Source: Streptomyces lilacinus
GTDB lineage: Bacteria > Actinomycetota > Actinomycetes > Streptomycetales > Streptomycetaceae
DNA length: 7,954 nt
NCBI GenBank assembly: GCA_000715685.1
Contig: KL569400.1
Coordinates: forward strand, 1,012-8,965
Direction: 5' to 3'
Shown here: piece by piece, positions 1-6,164 of the stretch
Numbering within the stretch: position 1 is the stretch's first letter
Layout: each line of letters starts with the position of its first letter
The notes under the pieces: generated by a model
The model's input: only the letters and a program-made list of their open reading frames with translations
Databases searched by the model: none
What the model was told of the DNA's origin: nothing
Program-made: the position numbers and the translations under genes

Positions 1-1097
1 GGTCCGGACAGCCGCCGGGCCCAGGCGCCGAGCGCGTCGCGGGTGGGCAGCAGGACCGGTACGGGCAGGGCGCCGGGGCCCGGGTCCGGGCCGAAGCCGT
101 CGGGGGCGAAGCCCAGCCTGCCGCCGGCGCAGGGGTCGCGGGTGAGCAGCCCGGCGGAGGCGGGCAGCGCGGTGCGCGGCCACAGGCGGGGCGGCAGGGG
201 CTGGACGACGGCCAGCGGCGCGGTCGAGGCCCAGTGGTGCAGCAGCCGCTGCGCCCGTCCCTCCTGCCACAGCGGGCCCACGCAGTCGCTGATGACCAGC
301 GTGAGCCGGCGCCCGGTGGGGTCGCGGAACTGGTCGGCGGGGCGCGGTGGGAGGTGGTGCGCTCCCCCGGGCGGCCCGGGTCGGGCCAGCGTGCCGATGA
401 GGGGCGTGCCGTCCGCGCCCCGGTGCAGGTAGCGCACCTGGACGTCGCGGAAGACGCCCAACTGGGCGCAGGTCTGGCGCAGTTCCTCCAGCATCCGCTC
501 CCAGACCACCATCGACGCGGAGGTGTCCATCAGCAACTGCATGGACACCGCGCGCCGTTCGCCGGGGCGGCGCACGGGGTTCACGACGCCGGTGCGGGCG
601 GCGGTCTCGGCGGTGGCGTTCTCGTCGAGCGGGCCGGGGGTGGGCGCGGCCAGGGTGCGGTAGCCGCGCAGGGGGCGCAGCGCGCGCTGCAGGTCGAGGA
701 GGCCGGGCAGGGACGACGCCATGGGAACGCGTATCGGAAAGGTGTCGCCGCTCGCGCCGCCGGGCGTGCCGCCGTGGACGTAGACGGACACCGGTGCGGA
801 GCGCTCCGCGCGCCGGGCGGCGGGCGGGCCGCCGGGGGCGCGGGACGCGCCGGCCTGCGGGGTGCCGGGGGCCCGGTGCGGGGCCGGCGGGGCGTCAGGG
901 TGCTCGTGGTCGTCCGGGCGGGGGGCGCGATCCCTGCCGGCACCGGTGCTGTCGTGGCTGTCGTCGCCGCCGTCCGGAGGGTCGATCCAGCGGGCCAGCC
1001 ACAGCGCGTCGGCGAGCTCCTCGGCCGTGAGGTCCAGGGGCGCGGCCCGCAGCCGGGCGACCAGCTGACCGAGCGGGCGACCCGGGGGTGCCGTCAT
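1..1097 (-). CDS. SAV_2336-type protein with vWA-like MIDAS motif (3' end missing, cut by window edge)
   Basis: 365 residues are visible before the frame leaves the window without a stop. The ATG is preceded by a strong GGAGGTGA with 7-base spacing and lies 23 bp after the ATPase stop. The N-terminus carries ELADALWLARWI (about residues 27-38), then a Gly/Pro/Arg-rich low-complexity linker (about 40-105). A segment with RVPMASSLPGLLDLQRALRPL-like sequence, then LDENATAE, resembles the actinobacterial SAV_2336 N-terminal family. DTSAS at residues 191-195 fits the DxSxS metal-site signature of vWA domains. LTLVISDCVGPLW, with Asp271, is placed like the later MIDAS aspartate strand, and PLAVVQPLPPRLW follows. 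vWA proteins pair with MoxR ATPases to bind or remodel targets, so this is the likely vWA partner of the next gene. The C-terminal part is not visible. Family call is good; function is inferred from neighbours. Confidence 0.88.
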   Translation of the reverse strand, partial: MTAPPGRPLGQLVARLRAAPLDLTAEELADALWLARWIDPPDGGDDSHDSTGAGRDRAPRPDDHEHPDAPPAPHRAPGTPQAGASRAPGGPPAARRAERSAPVSVYVHGGTPGGASGDTFPIRVPMASSLPGLLDLQRALRPLRGYRTLAAPTPGPLDENATAETAARTGVVNPVRRPGERRAVSMQLLMDTSASMVVWERMLEELRQTCAQLGVFRDVQVRYLHRGADGTPLIGTLARPGPPGGAHHLPPRPADQFRDPTGRRLTLVISDCVGPLWQEGRAQRLLHHWASTAPLAVVQPLPPRLWPRTALPASAGLLTRDPCAGGRLGFAPDGFGPDPGPGALPVPVLLPTRDALGAWARRLSG

Positions 1098-1120
1098 CTC
1101 CCGCTCACCTCCGTCCTTCG

Positions 1121-2143
1121 TCACCTCGGGCGGTCCAGGGGCCGCATGAGCATGTCGGCGAGCCGGTCGCGCGTGACGCGCTCGGTCCGCGGGGCGTGCT
1201 GGGTGAGGAAGAGGGCGTTGAGCAGCTGGTCGGCGGCGATGACCTCGCCCGGCTCCCGGTCCAGGAAGCGCTGGATGAGCTCGTCGCCGTCGGTCACCGC
1301 GTCGTCGCCCAGGTGGGCTCTGACCATGGCGGTCAGCTGCTCCTCGCCCGGCGGCTCCAGCTCGAGCTGGATGCAGCGGCGCAGCAGGGCGGCGGGGAAG
1401 TCCCGCTCACCGTTGGAGGTGAGCACGATGAGGGGGAACGTCGTGCAGCGCACCCGGCCGTGGCGGATCACGGCCCGCTCCCCGTCGTCGGTGAGCACCT
1501 CGACCTCCGGCTCGAGGTCGGCGACCCGCTCGAGCTCCGGCAGCAGGAACTCGCCTTCCTCCAGTACGTTCAACAGGTCGTTGGGCAGGTCGAGATCGCC
1601 CTTGTCCAGCTCGTCGACGAGCAGCACCCGCGGCTGGGAGCCGGGCAGCAGGGCCGTGCCGAGGGGGCCGAGGCGGACGTACGCGCCGATGGAGCGGCGC
1701 TCCCGCCCCGCGTCGGGGGCGTGGTCGGCCGCCGCCGCCCGTTCGAGCTGGACGTCCTGCAGGCGGGCTATGGCGTCGTAGCGGTAGAGGCCGTCGCCCA
1801 GGGTGGTGCGGCTGACGACGGGCCAACGCAGCACGCGGCCCAGGCCCAGCTCGTGGGCGACGGCGTGGGCGAGCGTGGACTTGCCGGTGCCGGGCGTGCC
1901 GGTCACCAGCAGCGGGCGGCGCAGGTAGAGGGCGGCGTTGACGGCCTCCACCTCCTCGGGGCGCGGGTGGTGGTTCTCCACCAGCCTGCGCAGCACGCCG
2001 AGCCGGCGGGCCGCGCTCGGGTCGGCGCCCGCTCCGGTGTCCGGGCCGGCGGAGGCGAAGTCCCGCCAGGGCGGGGGCGGCGGCAACCGCCGGACACCGT
2101 CGTGCGGCAGGCCGGCTCCGCGATAGATGCGCCAATCGTTCAC
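1121..2143 (-). CDS. MoxR-like AAA+ ATPase (340 aa)
   Basis: A GTG start is preceded by GAGGAG with 6-base spacing. The N-terminus has the family-like segment NDWRIYRGAGLPHDGVRRLP. The AAA+ core is complete: Walker A GTPGTGKST at residues 82-90 (Lys88), Walker B VLLVDE at 173-178 (Asp177, Glu178), sensor-1 LTSNGERDFP with Asn244, and paired arginines 255-256 in LLRRC, where an arginine finger is expected. The small lid domain follows to the C-terminus. MoxR ATPases form cytosolic hexamers and use ATP to remodel partners, usually together with vWA proteins; the next gene encodes such a partner. Here the ATPase is probably the energy-using switch of the VMAP-type cassette. It sits 149 bp after the protease gene. 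Nothing looks broken. The family assignment is very secure; the target is unknown. Confidence 0.95.
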   Translation of the reverse strand: MNDWRIYRGAGLPHDGVRRLPPPPPWRDFASAGPDTGAGADPSAARRLGVLRRLVENHHPRPEEVEAVNAALYLRRPLLVTGTPGTGKSTLAHAVAHELGLGRVLRWPVVSRTTLGDGLYRYDAIARLQDVQLERAAAADHAPDAGRERRSIGAYVRLGPLGTALLPGSQPRVLLVDELDKGDLDLPNDLLNVLEEGEFLLPELERVADLEPEVEVLTDDGERAVIRHGRVRCTTFPLIVLTSNGERDFPAALLRRCIQLELEPPGEEQLTAMVRAHLGDDAVTDGDELIQRFLDREPGEVIAADQLLNALFLTQHAPRTERVTRDRLADMLMRPLDRPR

Positions 2144-2292
2144 CCTGCGCTCCTCGTAGCTGGTGGTGACTGTGTGGCCTGCGGAACGTCCATGCCGTGC
2201 CCCGAACTACCGCCCCTCCGACCGACGTTACCGGTTGCCGAACGGCGCTGCCGAGCTCTCTCACCCTCCCCTGTCACGCGCTTGACGCGGCA
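2144..2292. other. 149-bp gap inside the protease-ATPase operon
   Basis: No convincing gene is seen. It is long compared with the other junctions of the cassette. A weak imperfect hairpin (CGTT/AACG with CGG/CCG, 2226-2244) is present, and on minus TAACGT (2231-2226) could be a -10, without a clear -35. It might hold an internal promoter for the MoxR/vWA pair, or may simply be an untranslated spacer. Confidence 0.3.
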
Positions 2293-4449
2293 TTACGGCG
2301 CTGTTCCGGGGCGGACGCCGGGGGCGTACAACGGCGTGTCCGTCGGGGGTGGATGCACGGGTGAGTCGTAGAGCAGGGCGATCGAGCGCGCCCACTCCGC
2401 CTCGGGGTCGGGGAGGTCGGGGTCGCCGCAGCGGATGCGCAGGCTGCGGATGCGCCGGTGCAGCCCCTCGGCGGAGCCGGCCTCGCCCACGAGCCGGGAG
2501 ACGTGGCGGTGGAATTCGGCGCAATCCGTATGGCCCTTGGCGCATCTGCGCCAGATCACCACCGCGTGCCCGGCGGCCAGCGCCGCCTCCATCGCGGTGG
2601 CGCCCGCGCCGGCCGCCACCTCGCCGCAGTAGACCGGCACGCTGCGGTGGTCGGCGTCGGACAGCCGCCCGTACGTCGCGTGCCCGCTCTCCCGGCCCGG
2701 GCCGTCGTGCCCCTTCAGCGGCACCTCGCGCCGCAGCGGCACGGCGGTGAGCGGGCCCTGCCGCGCACCGGCCCAGCGCCGGTGCCACTCGGGGATCGCC
2801 GGGTGGTCGCGGCGCCGCCGGTCCCGTACGACGACCACGCGGCGCTGTCCCAGCGGCATGGTGTGGGGGTCGATGCCGCCGCCGTCGGCGCCGGGCGGGG
2901 ACAGCCGCCAGGAGTCCAGCGGCTCGTCGAACAACTCGCGCGGGAGCATCACGTGCAGCTCGGCCAGGTGCTCGCCGACGTCCCCCTGGCGCAGGGCGGC
3001 GGCGACGGGCTCGCGCAGCGCCTCGCGCAGCCGGGCGCGCGGCACGCCCTCCTCGTCGCACCGCAGCGGGGTGACCACGCCGTCCTCCAGCAGCAGTTTG
3101 ACGCGCCAGGGGTAGCGGTCGCCGTACAGGAGGGGGTCTATCTCCACGAGCACGTCGGCCCGCGCCCCCGTCTCCGGCACGCCGGGCTCCACGTCCCGGG
3201 GCTCGGCCTTGCGCAGCTGGACCGGGCCCGGCGGGGCGGGCGCCGGCGGGGTGCCGGGGGCGGCCGAACCGCCGTGCAGGATCTGGTGGATCTCCTCCCG
3301 TATGACGTCGGTCAGCGGCTCGGCCTGGGTGGTGAGCCAGGAGCTGAGCTCGCGCAGCGGCGCCTCGTCGCGCTCGTCGCGGCGCTGGCTGACGGCCGCG
3401 GCGACGCGGGCCGCGTAGAGCAGGACTGCCTCGAGCTCCAGGTCGGAGCCGCCGGGGGCGGCTGTGGTGGGTCCCCGGCGCACGTCGTACAGCAGGCCCA
3501 CGCCCTCCCGCCAGGTGCGCGGGTCGTGCTCGACGCCCGGCTGGTACGGCTCCTGGATCACCCGGCGCTTGACCGCCTCGACCAGCGCCATCACCTCCCC
3601 CGGCGTACCGGGCGGCGTCAGCTCGACGAGCCGGGCGAAGAGGTGGGTGCGCAGGACGGGTGTGAAGCCGCCCGCCGGCGCGGGCACCGCGGCCCGGAGC
3701 GCCTGCTGCACCCCGGTCCAGCTGTTGCCGGTGCCGACGGTGCGGTAGCGCCCGAAGTGGTGGAGGTCGTGGGCGCGGACGACCGAGTGCAGCAGGTCGC
3801 GGCCGGGGCGGTCGTCCGCGGCGCGGCGCAGCGCGGTGATCGGCACGGCCAGGCCGGCGGTGTCCCTGCCGCGGCCCTTGCTGACCCCGATGACCGCGCC
3901 CCGGCCGGTGTCCACGACGGGCCCGCCGGAGCAGCCGGCCACCGGGATCTCGCCGCGCAGCAGCATGGCGGCGCCGTCGCTGCCGTCCCCGCCGTTCGCG
4001 GTGCCCAGGCCGAAGCGCAGGGCCAGGTCGCCGGTCTCCAGCGACCAGCCGTGCAGGCTGATGGGGGCCGGCACGATCGCCGAACGGTCGCTGAGCCAGA
4101 GGCACTCGGCGTCCTCCGCGCCCGCCACCTCCACCAGCGCGAGGTCCGGCAGCGGCCAGGGGCGGGCCGCCGGCGCCGCCCGGTCGGGCGCGGGCGGGGC
4201 CGGGGGCGGCAGGACGAGGGCCACGCGGCCCTCGGTCGTGCGCTCCCGCCAGTCGGTGATGTCGACGGCCGTCGTTCCCGTGAGCACGTCAGCGCCCCCG
4301 CTCCCCACGACATGGGCACAGGTCAGGACCCAGCCGGGGGCGATGAAGAAACCACTGCCCCAGAACCGGGCGCCGCTGCGGTCATACCCGCCACCGGGGG
4401 CGGAAATGCGGACGACGGCGCGGCGAACGGTGCCCTCGAGCGCGCTCAA
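2293..4449 (-). CDS. Trypsin-like serine protease fused to a VMAP-type C-terminal region (718 aa)
   Basis: The TTG start is chosen because it overlaps the upstream stop (TTGA), has GGGGACGG about 6 bases upstream, and places the conserved protease N-terminus right at the start. Residues 1-215 form a chymotrypsin/trypsin-fold protease with a full triad: His46 in TCAHV, Asp102 in DLALVEV and Ser174 in GCSGGP. There is no signal peptide or membrane segment, so it should act in the cytosol. Residues about 222-395 are a mainly helical middle region, followed by a Pro-rich linker (about 396-425). Residues about 430-695 resemble the vWA-MoxR-associated protein C-terminal region (VMAP-C), including PYPWRVKLLLEDG-like, EWHRRWAG and GHAVVIWRRC segments. 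In VMAP systems this region is thought to link the effector to the MoxR/vWA pair, which are the next two genes. Protease call is firm; VMAP assignment rests on motif memory plus context. Confidence 0.92.
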   Translation of the reverse strand: MSALEGTVRRAVVRISAPGGGYDRSGARFWGSGFFIAPGWVLTCAHVVGSGGADVLTGTTAVDITDWRERTTEGRVALVLPPPAPPAPDRAAPAARPWPLPDLALVEVAGAEDAECLWLSDRSAIVPAPISLHGWSLETGDLALRFGLGTANGGDGSDGAAMLLRGEIPVAGCSGGPVVDTGRGAVIGVSKGRGRDTAGLAVPITALRRAADDRPGRDLLHSVVRAHDLHHFGRYRTVGTGNSWTGVQQALRAAVPAPAGGFTPVLRTHLFARLVELTPPGTPGEVMALVEAVKRRVIQEPYQPGVEHDPRTWREGVGLLYDVRRGPTTAAPGGSDLELEAVLLYAARVAAAVSQRRDERDEAPLRELSSWLTTQAEPLTDVIREEIHQILHGGSAAPGTPPAPAPPGPVQLRKAEPRDVEPGVPETGARADVLVEIDPLLYGDRYPWRVKLLLEDGVVTPLRCDEEGVPRARLREALREPVAAALRQGDVGEHLAELHVMLPRELFDEPLDSWRLSPPGADGGGIDPHTMPLGQRRVVVVRDRRRRDHPAIPEWHRRWAGARQGPLTAVPLRREVPLKGHDGPGRESGHATYGRLSDADHRSVPVYCGEVAAGAGATAMEAALAAGHAVVIWRRCAKGHTDCAEFHRHVSRLVGEAGSAEGLHRRIRSLRIRCGDPDLPDPEAEWARSIALLYDSPVHPPPTDTPLYAPGVRPGTAP
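4446..4449 (-). promoter_or_regulatory. TTGA start-stop overlap coupling Trypco1 and the protease
   Basis: Read on minus, TTGA contains the TTG start of the protease (4449-4447) and the TGA stop of Trypco1 (4448-4446). Such overlaps usually give re-initiation by the same ribosome and fix the ratio of the two proteins. Confidence 0.75.
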
Positions 4450-4874
4450 GCGCCGTCCCCGGAGGCGGGATCGGGCGCGGGCTCGGTTTCGGGGCGGGCC
4501 GGATCGGTTTCGGCGCGCTCCGTCCAGCGCAGCGACACCTTGATCGACGCCTTGCCGCTGCCGTCGGCCAGGAGGCTGACGACCTTGCCCGACTGCGCGG
4601 ACAGCTCGATGCCGAACTCCACGCCGACCTCGTGCGGCCGGGCCGCGGCGAGGCCCGTGCGGAGCGAGCCGACCACCCCGCGGACGACGTCGGACAGGCC
4701 GCCGGCGAGCTCCGCCACGTGGCGGACGGCGCCGAACGCGCTCGAGTCCTCGTACGCGCTCCCCGTGCCATCCGGAGCTATGACTCCTGCCCCGTACAAC
4801 TCCTGCGCCTCGGTGACCCGGGCCCAGACGACCGTGCCGTCGTCGAGCCGCACCTGAGTGATCCCGCCCGTCAC
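4446..4874 (-). CDS. Trypco1 (CU044_2847-like) protease-associated small protein (142 aa)
   Basis: The first gene of the leftward cassette uses a GTG start with GGGGGT about 6 bases upstream. Its stop overlaps the protease start, so translation is probably coupled. The N-terminus, with strand-forming TQVRLDDGTVVWARV (residues 6-20), and the conserved core from about 80 to 117 (HEVGVEFGIELSA, then KASIKVSLRW) match the short domain seen beside bacterial trypsin-like proteases, called Trypco1 or CU044_2847 family. Between them lies a helical, glycine-containing segment (about 45-78). The tail from about 119 is acidic, Pro-rich and probably disordered. No catalytic residues, signal peptide or membrane helix are seen. 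The role in the system is not established; an adaptor, sensor or inhibitor of the protease is an inference from the 1:1 genetic coupling. A later in-frame GTG (codon 8) is a less likely start. Confidence 0.85.
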   Translation of the reverse strand: MTGGITQVRLDDGTVVWARVTEAQELYGAGVIAPDGTGSAYEDSSAFGAVRHVAELAGGLSDVVRGVVGSLRTGLAAARPHEVGVEFGIELSAQSGKVVSLLADGSGKASIKVSLRWTERAETDPARPETEPAPDPASGDGA

Positions 4875-5027
4875 GCGCCACCCCCGTTACCACGGATGAG
4901 CCAGCAGGCTAGTCCTCCGGCCCGTACCGACGCGAGAGGTCGTGGCCAAGGGCGTCGGTGGTCTGCCTATCCTGGGCTCACCATCGTCATTGTTCCCATC
5001 CCTCCCATCCTTTCCACGGAGAGCACG
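4875..5027. promoter_or_regulatory. Divergent intergenic region between the protease cassette and DUF6104
   Basis: These 153 bases must hold both promoters. On minus, TAGCCT (4911-4906) fits TANNNT, about 31 bases before the GTG of Trypco1. On plus, TATCCT (4968-4973) fits TANNNT, about 54 bases before the TTG of DUF6104. Neither has a convincing -35 at the right distance. The plus leader (about 4976-5017) is pyrimidine-rich. I see no strong palindrome or terminator here. Confidence 0.35.
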
Positions 5028-5207
5028 TTGTACTTCACCGACCGCGGCATCGAAGAGCTGGAGAACCGGCGCGGCGACGAGGAGGTCTCCCTCGGCTGGG
5101 TCGCGGAGCGCCTCCGGGAGTTCGTCGACCTCAACCCGGACTTCGAGGTTCCGGTGGAGCGGCTCGCGACGTGGCTCGCGCGGCTGGACGACGAGGACGA
5201 CGAGTAG
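5028..5207 (+). CDS. DUF6104 family protein (59 aa)
   Basis: A short plus-strand gene starts at TTG with GGAGAG about 4-6 bases upstream. The protein begins MYFTDRGIEELENRR and ends with LATWLARLDDEDDE, a pattern I recognise as the DUF6104 micro-protein conserved across Streptomyces. It is acidic, probably all-helical (roughly residues 4-14, 21-34 and 41-52), and lacks signal peptide, cysteines or membrane segments. Function is unknown. The TTG start agrees with the usual family length; extending the frame upstream would add residues read from the divergent intergenic region. It is transcribed away from the protease cassette and runs into the next gene from the opposite side with only 12 bp between the two stops. 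No operon partner is visible. Confidence 0.88.
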   Translation: MYFTDRGIEELENRRGDEEVSLGWVAERLREFVDLNPDFEVPVERLATWLARLDDEDDE

Positions 5208-5219
5208 GCGGTACCCCCG

Positions 5220-6050
5220 TCACCTCGCGCGCGAGCGCCACGCGTCGTACGTCAACGTGAGCGCGCCGTCCGCGAGGAGCAGCGCCCCCACGAGCCGCCG
5301 GCCGCGGGGGCGCGCGCCGCTCCGGGCGGCGCTCGCCAGCAGCGCCGCGCCCACCGCGATCTCCGCCGCGCCGAGGGCTCGCGCCCTCGGCCCGCGCACC
5401 CACTGTCCGAGCCGGCCGCGCTCCGAGACCTCGAGCCCCTCGCGTATCGCCGCCCGCCAGCCCGGCCACTCCACGGCCTCCGCCGCGGCCGCCCCGCCCG
5501 CGGCCGCGCGCAGCTCCGGCGCAGCGGTGCCCGGCGCCAGCCCCGGCGGCAGCTGCAACCCGGCCCGCGCCAGCACCGCGATCAGCCCCAGCACCCGCGC
5601 GGACGCGTCCGCGTCGGAGTCCGGCTCCGTGAGCCGGTCGAACGCCTCGGCGTCCAGCACCGGGTCCAGCCCGAGCCGCGCGCGCAGCGCCGTCATCGCG
5701 CCCTCCTCGCCGAGCGGGGAGCCGTCGGCCAGCCAGGTGTAGCCGACCGTCCTGCGGAAGCCCGCCGCCACGACGAAGCCGGCACCCTCCTCGTCCCACC
5801 ACAGCCCCACGGCCGGCCACGACTCGCCGACGGTCAGGGAGTGGGCCCACTCCGCCGTGATCGCGGCCGGGTTCTCGGCGCCCTGCGCACCCCGCATGTC
5901 CGGCACCAGCACGCTCCACTCCTCCCCCGCCGGGGCGAGGAGCAGCGGTTCGCGCAGGAGTCGCGCGGACGGACGGACGCGGTCGGGCTCGGCCCGGCAG
6001 AGCAGCAGTACCCCCGCCGCCCGGCTGTGCTCGTGATCAGTAGCGGACAT
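5220..6050 (-). CDS. Conserved actinobacterial hypothetical protein (276 aa)
   Basis: An ATG-started frame with strong GC-rich codon bias runs leftward, divergent from the DUF4097/PadR pair. I recognise no named domain. The N-terminal 120 residues (GVLLLCRAEPDRVRP, REPLLLAPAGEEWSVLVPD, then a Trp-rich stretch with AVGLWWDEEGAGFVVAAGFRRTVGYTW) look like a globular alpha/beta domain similar to uncharacterised Streptomyces proteins. The middle is Ala/Gly-rich and helical. The C-terminus has two moderately hydrophobic stretches (about 225-242 and 252-268) that could be membrane-associated but are interrupted by an Arg-rich segment. The start has no clear Shine-Dalgarno sequence; a -10-like TAGCGT sits six bases upstream, which suggests a leaderless mRNA. 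Its conserved opening supports this start over internal ones. Function unknown. Confidence 0.8.
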   Translation of the reverse strand: MSATDHEHSRAAGVLLLCRAEPDRVRPSARLLREPLLLAPAGEEWSVLVPDMRGAQGAENPAAITAEWAHSLTVGESWPAVGLWWDEEGAGFVVAAGFRRTVGYTWLADGSPLGEEGAMTALRARLGLDPVLDAEAFDRLTEPDSDADASARVLGLIAVLARAGLQLPPGLAPGTAAPELRAAAGGAAAAEAVEWPGWRAAIREGLEVSERGRLGQWVRGPRARALGAAEIAVGAALLASAARSGARPRGRRLVGALLLADGALTLTYDAWRSRAR

Positions 6051-6056
6051 GCGTCA

Positions 6057-6062
6057 ACGCTA
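6057..6062 (-). promoter_or_regulatory. Possible -10 box of a leaderless promoter
   Basis: On the minus strand TAGCGT fits TANNNT. Only six bases separate it from the ATG of the 276-aa hypothetical protein, so transcription would begin at or next to the A of the start codon. There is no Shine-Dalgarno sequence before this ATG, as expected for a leaderless mRNA. No convincing -35 box is seen. Confidence 0.35.
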
Positions 6063-6079
6063 TGTCACTTCGGGGGCGC

Positions 6080-6107
6080 TTGACTTCCCGGAACCGCGAT
6101 ATATCGT
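6080..6107 (+). promoter_or_regulatory. Predicted promoter of the DUF4097-padR operon
   Basis: TTGACT at 6080-6085 matches a -35 box of the vegetative sigma factor. TATCGT at 6102-6107 fits TANNNT with a 16-base spacer. Transcription would start near 6114, giving a leader of about 50 bases before the DUF4097 ATG. The -10 lies inside the first palindrome, so a bound repressor would block polymerase. Predicted by eye only. Confidence 0.6.
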
Positions 6108-6111
6108 GTTT
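6092..6111. promoter_or_regulatory. Operator A: CGATATATCG palindrome over the -10 box
   Basis: The core 6097-6106 is a perfect 10-bp palindrome. It extends imperfectly to 20 bp (6092-6111), with 8 of 10 outer-to-inner pairs matching. Its left arm contains CGCGATAT (6095-6102). Position over the predicted -10 and beside a PadR gene suggests the PadR binding site. Confidence 0.65.
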
Positions 6112-6119
6112 ACGCGAGA

Positions 6120-6127
6120 CGCGATAT
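6120..6127 (+). promoter_or_regulatory. CGCGATAT half-site
   Basis: An exact third copy of CGCGATAT lies between the two palindromes, with no matching inverted arm to its right (ATGG follows). It is 25 bases from the copy in operator A and 12 from that in operator B. It may be a half-site for cooperative binding. Confidence 0.45.
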
Positions 6128-6131
6128 GGTT

Positions 6132-6143
6132 CGCGATATCGCG
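6132..6143. promoter_or_regulatory. Operator B: perfect 12-bp palindrome CGCGATATCGCG
   Basis: A perfect palindrome lies downstream of the predicted transcription start and about 20 bases before the DUF4097 ATG. It shares the CGCGATAT arm with operator A but has a shorter centre (ATAT, not ATATAT). Probably a second regulator site; it could also form a small hairpin in the 5' leader. Confidence 0.55.
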
Positions 6144-6151
6144 CGAGAGAT

Positions 6152-6158
6152 GAGGAGG
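6152..6158 (+). promoter_or_regulatory. Ribosome binding site deciding the DUF4097 start
   Basis: GAGGAGG lies six bases before the ATG at 6165. The alternative ATG at 6126 has no such site and falls inside the operator array, so 6165 is preferred. Confidence 0.85.
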
Positions 6159-6164
6159 CCCGGA

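Noticed and set aside
234..1781. A 515-codon plus-strand frame
   Set aside because: It lies antisense across the SAV_2336-type gene and the end of the ATPase, with no recognisable domain and Ser/Arg-rich composition.
2144..2264. Possible small protein starting at GTG 2264 on minus, preceded by GGGGAGG
   Set aside because: The frame does not close in the gap but continues through the ATPase gene out of frame, giving Arg/Pro-rich shadow sequence.
1088..2371. A 427-codon open frame on plus opposite the ATPase
   Set aside because: The minus strand encodes a complete MoxR ATPase with all motifs; the plus reading is its shadow.
2458..4857. A 799-codon open frame on the plus strand
   Set aside because: It is antisense to the protease and Trypco1 genes and has low-complexity Gly/Ala/Arg/Gln composition with no domain. 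Long antisense frames are usual in GC-rich DNA.
4450..4893. Upstream extension of the protease frame to a start at 4893
   Set aside because: It would overlap the whole Trypco1 gene in another frame and adds Arg/Gly-rich sequence without family resemblance.
6126..6164. Earlier ATG for the DUF4097 protein
   Set aside because: No ribosome binding site, and it lies inside the palindromic operator array.
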